From CAZFXZ01 sp964523165 (GTDB lineage: Bacteria; Patescibacteriota; Patescibacteriia; JACRDY01): a stretch of DNA of 9,176 nucleotides. Where the stretch lies: assembly GCA_964523165.1 (NCBI GenBank), contig CAZFXZ010000028.1, positions 1 through 9,176 of the forward strand. The letters are read 5' to 3'. Shown in pieces: positions 5,348 to 9,176 of the stretch; position 1 is the first letter of the stretch; each line of letters begins with the position of its first letter. Position numbers and translations under genes: made by a program. Below the pieces are notes generated by a model. It saw nothing but the letters and a program-made list of their open reading frames with translations. It was not told the origin of the DNA and did no database searches.

Positions 5348-5367
5348 CAGGCGCCTAAAGACACCTG
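5348..5367 (-). promoter_or_regulatory. Hairpin in the rpmH-rnpA gap
   Basis: On the minus strand CAGGTGTC and GGCGCCTG pair over 8 bp, with two G-U pairs, around a TTTA loop. It is followed by ATTTTGTT rather than a clean T-run. It could be a weak attenuator that lowers rnpA expression relative to rpmH, or an RNA processing or stability element. Function is inferred from position only. Confidence 0.45.
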
Positions 5368-5395
5368 AAAATATTGGAAAGGGGACATCTTGACT

Positions 5396-5533
5396 TTAAG
5401 CCGAAAGCTTGGCCCGGCCCTTAGTGCGACGGCGTTTCAAAACAGCGCGACCATTTTTGGTCGACATTCGTTCACGAAAGCCGTGTTTTTTGGCCCGTTG
5501 GCGAGCTTTAGGTTGATATGTTCGTTTTGGCAT
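5396..5533 (-). CDS. rpmH: Large ribosomal subunit protein bL34
   Basis: This 45-residue, strongly basic protein begins MPKRTYQPKARQRAKKHGF and continues with RMSTKNGRAVLKRRR and KGRAKLSA. This is the classic L34 pattern (KRTYQPS..KR...HGFR.RM.T..GR.VL..RR.KGR..L), and its length is normal. It is an rRNA-binding component of the 50S subunit. It is the first gene of the minus-strand operon with rnpA, yidD and the methyltransferase, and it diverges from dnaA, the conserved origin-region arrangement. A good promoter ends about 15 bases upstream; there is no Shine-Dalgarno, and the leader is short and AT-rich. Q13 and K9-A10 differ slightly from the usual sequence but nothing essential is missing. 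Confidence 0.97.
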   Translation of the reverse strand: MPKRTYQPKARQRAKKHGFRERMSTKNGRAVLKRRRTKGRAKLSA

Positions 5534-5555
5534 AAATAATTTTTAGCTCGACATA

Positions 5556-5584
5556 AATCTATCACAAAGCCTTAGCCGAGTCAA
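5556..5584 (-). promoter_or_regulatory. rpmH operon promoter
   Basis: On the minus strand TTGACT (5579-5584) is followed after exactly 17 bases by TAGATT (5556-5561), preceded by TGA so that an extended -10 (TGATAGATT) is present. The -35 matches the sigma-70 consensus at five of six positions. Transcription would begin near 5549, leaving a leader of roughly 15 bases before the rpmH ATG. Confidence 0.75.
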
Positions 5585-5604
5585 CTAACAAGGGCTTTTA
5601 AACC

Positions 5605-5663
5605 TTTTCCACCGGGCGTCCACAGCCTATTAACATTTAACTTGATAGCCTCATTTATCCCCA
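5605..5663 (+). promoter_or_regulatory. DnaA-box-like sites upstream of dnaA
   Basis: Three 9-mers resemble TTATCCACA: TTTTCCACC (5605-5613, two mismatches), GCGTCCACA (5616-5624, three mismatches) and TTATCCCCA (5655-5663, one mismatch). The last lies just upstream of the dnaA -10. Such a cluster ahead of dnaA is common and could give DnaA autoregulation or form part of a bipartite origin. Single sites are weak; the cluster is the evidence. Confidence 0.5.
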
Positions 5664-5673
5664 ACCCCAACTG

Positions 5674-5682
5674 TGATAGAAT
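5674..5682 (+). promoter_or_regulatory. Extended -10 promoter of dnaA
   Basis: TGATAGAAT (5674-5682) is an extended -10: TG, one base, then TAGAAT, one mismatch from TATAAT. No good -35 sits 16-18 bases upstream, where the TTATCCCCA DnaA-like box overlaps instead. Transcription would begin near 5689, giving a leader of about 24 bases without a Shine-Dalgarno. Confidence 0.55.
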
Positions 5683-5712
5683 GGACATTACTAAATCAAA
5701 AACAAAAATCTC

Positions 5713-7131
5713 ATGTCTATTGTTTCCTCTATGAACGAACAACAGCTATGGCAATCAGTCCTGGGCGAGCTCGAGCTCAGTGTTTCTAAAGCCAATTTTA
5801 CTACCTGGTTTAAAAAAACTTTTATCTGCAGTCTAGCCGAAGACAATATTGTCGTCGGTGTGCCCAATACTTTTACTAAATCTTGGTTAGAAAAAAAATA
5901 CAATCGTGACATTCTCAAAATTTTGGACACTTTGACGGGCGGGCGAGTGCGACGCATCGAATTTAAAGTTGAAACCACCAAGCCCGTACTAACCAACATT
6001 GAGATCACCACCGTCCCAACCGAATTAGAGCCGGCCAAGCCCGAGCCGGTCACACCAACACCGACCAGCCCGACAGTTACTTTTACACAAAATAGCGTTG
6101 CTAAAAACAACGGCCTAAACCCACGTTATACTTTTAGTGGCTTTATTGTCGGCAAGACCAACGAACTGGCTCATGCCGCCGCTCAAGCCGTTTCTCAAGC
6201 ACCCGGCAAGGCCTACAATCCGTTCTTTATTTATGGTGGTGTGGGTTTGGGCAAAACTCACCTCATGCAAGCCATCGGCCACAAAATCGCGGAAAACGAT
6301 CCGGACAAAAAGGTTTTGTATATCAATAGCGAAACTTTTACCAATGAATTTATTCGCGCTATCCAAAGCGGGCGTGTCGATGACTTCAAAAAGCGCTATC
6401 GCTCTATCGACGCTTTGTTGATTGATGATATCCAGTTTTTGGCTGGCAAAGAGGGGACTCAGGAAGAATTTTTTCACACCTTCAACGCCCTACACCAATC
6501 CGGCAAACAAATCGTGGTGGCTTCTGACCGTCCACCCAAAGCCATCCCCGCCCTCGAAGAACGCCTGGTTTCGCGCTTTGAATGGGGCTTGATCGCTGAT
6601 ATCGGCTCGCCGGATTTTGAAACACGTTTGGCGATTTTACGCGCTAAATGTCGAGAAAAAAACGTCAATTTTGACGATGAGGTCGTGCAATTTATAGCTA
6701 CCAACATCTACAGCAACATTCGTGAGCTCGAAGGCGCTCTTAATAAAATTTTGGCCTTTGTCGACATCAACAAAATGGCGCCGACGCTGGATAATGTCAA
6801 AAAGGTCTTGGCCTCTTGGACCACAACTGGCGACAAAAACAAAAGCATCACCGCCAAACACATCCTGACGACGGTTTGCGATTTTTATGACCTACCTTTG
6901 TCAGACCTAATTGGTTCTTGTCGCGAAAAGAGGTTGGTCGTACCGCGCCAAATCGCCATGTATTTGATGCGCAACGAGCTCAAAGCTTCCTTCCCCGGCA
7001 TCGGCCAAGAAATGGGCGGACGTGACCACACCACGGCCATGCACGCTTGCACCAAGATCGGCAAAGAGATTGAACACGATGAAAAAATCAGACAAGACAT
7101 TTCCCACATCAAACAACGACTCTACAACTAA
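5713..7131 (+). CDS. dnaA: Chromosomal replication initiator protein DnaA
   Basis: This 472-residue protein has all four DnaA domains. Domain I (about 7-78) has the LWQSVLGELELSVSKANFTTW pattern, used for self-assembly and helicase loading. Domain II (about 85-130) is a proline- and threonine-rich linker. The AAA+ domain III begins at LNPRYTFSGFIVGKTN and contains Walker A GGVGLGKT (175-182), Walker B LLIDDI (235-240), sensor I VVASDRPP (268-275), the box VII arginine finger R288 (VSRFEWG) and sensor II R337 (NIRELEGALN). Domain IV has PRQIAMYLMR (411-420) and the box-binding signature MGGRDHTTAMHA (434-445). It binds DnaA boxes and melts the origin. The ATG at 5731 is an equally plausible start, since the family normally begins there and neither start has a Shine-Dalgarno. 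Promoter and DnaA-like boxes lie upstream, the presumed oriC downstream. Confidence 0.98.
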   Translation: MSIVSSMNEQQLWQSVLGELELSVSKANFTTWFKKTFICSLAEDNIVVGVPNTFTKSWLEKKYNRDILKILDTLTGGRVRRIEFKVETTKPVLTNIEITTVPTELEPAKPEPVTPTPTSPTVTFTQNSVAKNNGLNPRYTFSGFIVGKTNELAHAAAQAVSQAPGKAYNPFFIYGGVGLGKTHLMQAIGHKIAENDPDKKVLYINSETFTNEFIRAIQSGRVDDFKKRYRSIDALLIDDIQFLAGKEGTQEEFFHTFNALHQSGKQIVVASDRPPKAIPALEERLVSRFEWGLIADIGSPDFETRLAILRAKCREKNVNFDDEVVQFIATNIYSNIRELEGALNKILAFVDINKMAPTLDNVKKVLASWTTTGDKNKSITAKHILTTVCDFYDLPLSDLIGSCREKRLVVPRQIAMYLMRNELKASFPGIGQEMGGRDHTTAMHACTKIGKEIEHDEKIRQDISHIKQRLYN

Positions 7132-7398
7132 GAGGATAAGTTGTTGGTAAGATATTTACAGCCAGTTAGTAAACAACCAAAAATAAGTTGATAACCACAA
7201 AAATTAAACACAGCTTATTAGACGTCTTCCACAACCAACCAAACGACTGCCATTTTTATCCTCTCAGCACACACAGCTCCGCCCACAGTTTTACTCACAC
7301 CAATTATTAAACACCAATTACTCCAAACGGACTTTTCCCCACTTTCCACAGGCCTTATTACTATTACTTGTTATATATATTAATTAATAAATAAAACT
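7132..7398. other. Putative chromosomal replication origin (oriC)
   Basis: This gap lies between dnaA and dnaN, a frequent oriC location. The plus strand is strikingly poor in G: my hand count for 7201-7350 is 52 C against 11 G. DnaA-box-like 9-mers with two mismatches from TTATCCACA are TTATCCTCT (minus strand, 7131-7139, and again plus strand, 7256-7264), ATAACCACA (7191-7199), TCTTCCACA (7225-7233), TTTTCCCCA (7333-7341) and CTTTCCACA (7342-7350). The last two are contiguous and lead into a trio/unwinding module. No open reading frame or RNA gene is evident, and dnaN has no obvious promoter outside this stretch. Confidence 0.82.
7342..7398 (+). other. Origin unwinding module: DnaA box, GC spacer, DnaA-trios, AT-rich DUE
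   Basis: CTTTCCACA (7342-7350) is followed by GGCC (7351-7354), then the triplets TTA, TTA, CTA, TTA, CTT (7355-7369), whose complement reads 3'-AAT AAT GAT AAT GAA. All five fit the DnaA-trio consensus 3'-(G/A)A(T/A). From 7371 to 7396 the sequence is entirely A and T, a natural DNA unwinding element that reaches the dnaN start. The order is the same as in the B. subtilis basal unwinding system described by Richardson and colleagues. Assignment rests on this match, not on experiment. Confidence 0.8.
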
Positions 7399-8544
7399 AT
7401 GCACGTCCTCTGCACACAAGAAAATCTTTGGCATGGTTTATCAGCTGTTAGTCACATCGCTGGTAAGAATACAAACTTGCCAATCTTAAATAATGTCTTA
7501 ATCAAAACCGAGGAGGGCGGTGTCAGACTATTATCGACCAACTTAGAAATTGGTATTAGTTGTTTGATTCGCGGCAAAGTCGAAGAGCCGGGCGAATTTA
7601 CTTTGCCGGCACGAGTCTTGGGTGAATACGTTTCTTTATTACCCAAAGAAAACGTCCATATTTCTATTGCCGACGGGCAAGCCACAATCAAGGGTGGGAA
7701 TAATGAAACTAAAATAAAGGGTGAAGAAGCTTCGGAGTTTCCGACCATTCCGACGATTGAAAAAACCAACCCCCTGGCGGTAAATGTCAGTGACTTATCG
7801 CAAGCCATTAGTCAGGTGATATTTTCCACCTCTATGTCAGAGACTCGACCGGAAATCAGTGGCGTATTATTTACTTACAACCCCGAAACAAAACAGCTAA
7901 TTTTGGCAGCCACCGACAGCTATCGTTTGGCTGAAAGAAAAATTAATGTTTCGGCCGGCGGAGCAGAGGCTAAAAGAATTATTATTCCAGCTAAAACCCT
8001 GCAAGAGGTTTTGCGGATTTTGTCTAACGCCAAAAAAACTAGCGACGAGGCTGGATTGGTACAAATTTATAGCACCGACAACCAAATTCTATTTGTTTAT
8101 GACAACATTGAGTTGATCTCTCGGGTTATCGAGGGCCAATACCCGGAGTATCAACAAATCATCCCATCGAGTCATGGCACTCAAGCCATTGTTGGCGTAG
8201 ATGATTTAGTCAGAGCTACAAAATCGGCCAGTCTGTTTGTAAAGTCCGGTATCAACGACGTATCTTTGGAGTTAAAACCAGAAAGTGAAATAATTGTTTC
8301 TTCTCTCAATGCCCAGGTCGGCGAAAGTACGCAGGTTATAACAGCCAATATCTCCGGCAGTCAAAACGCGCTAGTTTTGAATTATCGTTATTTCTTGGAT
8401 GGTCTGCAGGCTATCAACACACCCGAAGTGGTGATCGAAGCCACGGACAACAACACGCCGGTGATCCTAAAACCGGTCTTGCCGTCCGCCGACGAAGGGA
8501 TTGATAAAAATTATTTGTATTTGATAATGCCGATAAAGCAGTAG
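7399..8544 (+). CDS. dnaN: DNA polymerase III beta subunit (sliding clamp)
   Basis: This 381-residue protein is a three-domain beta clamp of near-normal length (family about 365-380). Domain 1 shows KNTNLPILNNVLIKT (23-37), followed by the STNLEIGI strand (46-53). Domain 2 has TRPEISGVLF (149-158) and the conserved TDSYRLAE (172-179). Domain 3 follows the YPEYQQIIP segment (248-256) and includes NYRYFLDGLQAI (328-339). The C-terminus YLYLIMPIKQ resembles the canonical YLVMPMRL that forms the partner-binding pocket. The ring encircles DNA and tethers polymerase III and other clamp-binding proteins. The ATG directly follows the AT-only tract of the origin, and no Shine-Dalgarno is present. Unlike many bacteria, recF and gyrB do not follow. 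Confidence 0.97.
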   Translation: MHVLCTQENLWHGLSAVSHIAGKNTNLPILNNVLIKTEEGGVRLLSTNLEIGISCLIRGKVEEPGEFTLPARVLGEYVSLLPKENVHISIADGQATIKGGNNETKIKGEEASEFPTIPTIEKTNPLAVNVSDLSQAISQVIFSTSMSETRPEISGVLFTYNPETKQLILAATDSYRLAERKINVSAGGAEAKRIIIPAKTLQEVLRILSNAKKTSDEAGLVQIYSTDNQILFVYDNIELISRVIEGQYPEYQQIIPSSHGTQAIVGVDDLVRATKSASLFVKSGINDVSLELKPESEIIVSSLNAQVGESTQVITANISGSQNALVLNYRYFLDGLQAINTPEVVIEATDNNTPVILKPVLPSADEGIDKNYLYLIMPIKQ

Positions 8545-8548
8545 CCGG

Positions 8549-8577
8549 TATTCAGTATTTAGTATTCAGTAGTTCAG
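8549..8577 (+). repeat. Heptanucleotide tandem repeat
   Basis: TATTCAG (8549-8555), TATTTAG (8556-8562), TATTCAG (8563-8569) and an 8-base variant TAGTTCAG (8570-8577) follow each other head to tail between the dnaN stop and the lipoprotein start. It is a short imperfect microsatellite that could vary in copy number by slippage, and it fills most of the 42-base gap where the lipoprotein promoter or leader would be expected. Confidence 0.7.
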
Positions 8578-8586
8578 TAGCGGGGT

Positions 8587-9176
8587 ATGAAAAATAAAAT
8601 AATAAAAAGTATTTTACTGGTGGGGGTAGTTTTAGTATTGGCCGGATGTCAAACGGTGGGTGGCTACCTACAAGATCGTCAGGTAAAAAAAACCGCCCCG
8701 TCGCCAGAGGTTGATCAAAAAACCGACCAGCGGGTTGTCACCGAGCCGGCAGTGCCAGCCACGCCGCCCGTGAGTAACGCGCCGCAGAGCTATAAATTAT
8801 TTTTTTCCAACAACCAAAAAGATCCTAATCTGATAAATTGCGGCGCGGTTTACTGGATTTCGTTAGTCGATGACAAGCAAGACGTCGAAGCTTTAACCAG
8901 ATCATTAGAATTGTTGATCGCGGGCGTGCCGACGAAGTGGCAAGCCGTTGGCTACCACAGCGTTATCCCTAAAGATGTTAAAATCAACAGCCTAAAAGTC
9001 GAGGGCGACGTGGCCTATATTGATTTTGATGAGGGCTTAAATAAAATCGCTGGCAGTTGTGCCGTCCAAGCCGCTCGCTCACAGCTCGAAAACACCATCA
9101 AATACAACGCCAAAGAAATTTTGGGTCTCAATATCGCTCAAGTGGTTATCTCTGTGAATGGTGACGCGCAAGTGGC
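8587..9176 (+). CDS. GerMN-domain lipoprotein, truncated by the window end
   Basis: 196 codons are visible and the frame is open at the edge. Residues 1-21 form a lipoprotein signal: basic MKNKIIK, a hydrophobic core, and lipobox LAGC with the modified cysteine C21. A proline-, threonine- and valine-rich linker (about 35-66) precedes a GerMN-type domain: YKLFFSNN (69-76), then LELLIAGVPT, HSVIPKDVKINSLKVEGD, VAYIDFDEGL and IAQVVISVNG. These correspond to the family pattern of a leucine-rich helix followed by P-x-G-like, VayVdFs and V-i-VdG segments. The domain is named after spore germination protein GerM but also occurs in non-sporulating bacteria, where its role in the cell envelope is unclear. 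No strong Shine-Dalgarno is present; GGGG is only one base from the ATG. It may be cotranscribed with dnaN. Confidence 0.85.
   Translation, partial: MKNKIIKSILLVGVVLVLAGCQTVGGYLQDRQVKKTAPSPEVDQKTDQRVVTEPAVPATPPVSNAPQSYKLFFSNNQKDPNLINCGAVYWISLVDDKQDVEALTRSLELLIAGVPTKWQAVGYHSVIPKDVKINSLKVEGDVAYIDFDEGLNKIAGSCAVQAARSQLENTIKYNAKEILGLNIAQVVISVNGDAQV

Noticed and set aside
5567..5598. AAAGCCTT / AAGGGCTTT inverted repeat as a terminator
   Set aside because: It has a bulge and a long loop, no gene ends there on either strand, and it overlaps the rpmH -35 region.
5559..5680. TCTATCACA repeats as DnaA boxes
   Set aside because: They differ from TTATCCACA at too many positions and coincide with the -10 elements of the divergent promoters, which explains them better.
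5691..6110. 139-codon minus-strand frame
   Set aside because: It is antisense to the start of dnaA, has low-complexity valine/threonine/serine content and no supporting signals.

Overview
The window looks like the replication-origin neighbourhood of a small-genome bacterium of the Candidate Phyla Radiation (Patescibacteria), probably on the Parcubacteria side. Three things point there. The genes are tightly packed and nearly all lack a Shine-Dalgarno sequence. The core rpmH-rnpA-yidD / dnaA-dnaN block is next to a Trm11-like methyltransferase and a tiny GIY-YIG protein, both types common in that group. No recF or gyrB follows dnaN. The lineage call is an inference from gene content. The genetic code looks standard: TGA, TAG and TAA all end genes at positions that fit family lengths.

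Layout. Positions 1-516 form an accessory-looking stretch: a GC-rich hairpin, an 11-nt fragment identical to part of a tRNA D-arm, an 82-residue GIY-YIG nuclease, an intact tRNA-Ala(GGC) that begins at the base after the nuclease stop codon, and a second, damaged tRNA-Ala copy whose D-loop carries a palindromic 22-nt insert. Positions 517-3303 are a compact plus-strand operon with 3-nt gaps: a queuosine-precursor (VUT/YhhQ-type) transporter, a TIM-barrel protein of uncertain function, and the GTPase YchF. Positions 3304-3548 hold an isolated transcription unit for a 52-residue hydrophobic peptide, with its own promoter, the only strong Shine-Dalgarno in the window, and a bidirectional terminator shared with the convergent gene.

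Positions 3539-5533 form a minus-strand operon read rpmH, rnpA, yidD, then a Trm11-like RNA methyltransferase. It combines ribosome, RNase P, membrane insertion and probable tRNA modification. rpmH (45 codons) diverges from dnaA across a 179-bp region with a good promoter on each side; the two promoters share the same extended -10 sequence in opposite orientation.

Positions 5713-8544 carry dnaA and dnaN. The 267-bp gap between them is the best oriC candidate. It is strongly G-poor on the plus strand and has several DnaA-box-like 9-mers. Just before dnaN it shows a textbook unwinding module: DnaA-like box, GGCC, five DnaA-trio triplets, then an AT-only tract. After dnaN come a heptanucleotide repeat and the start of a GerMN-domain lipoprotein that runs off the window end.

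The least explained parts are the tRNA/GIY-YIG/palindrome region at the left end and the 52-residue peptide unit.
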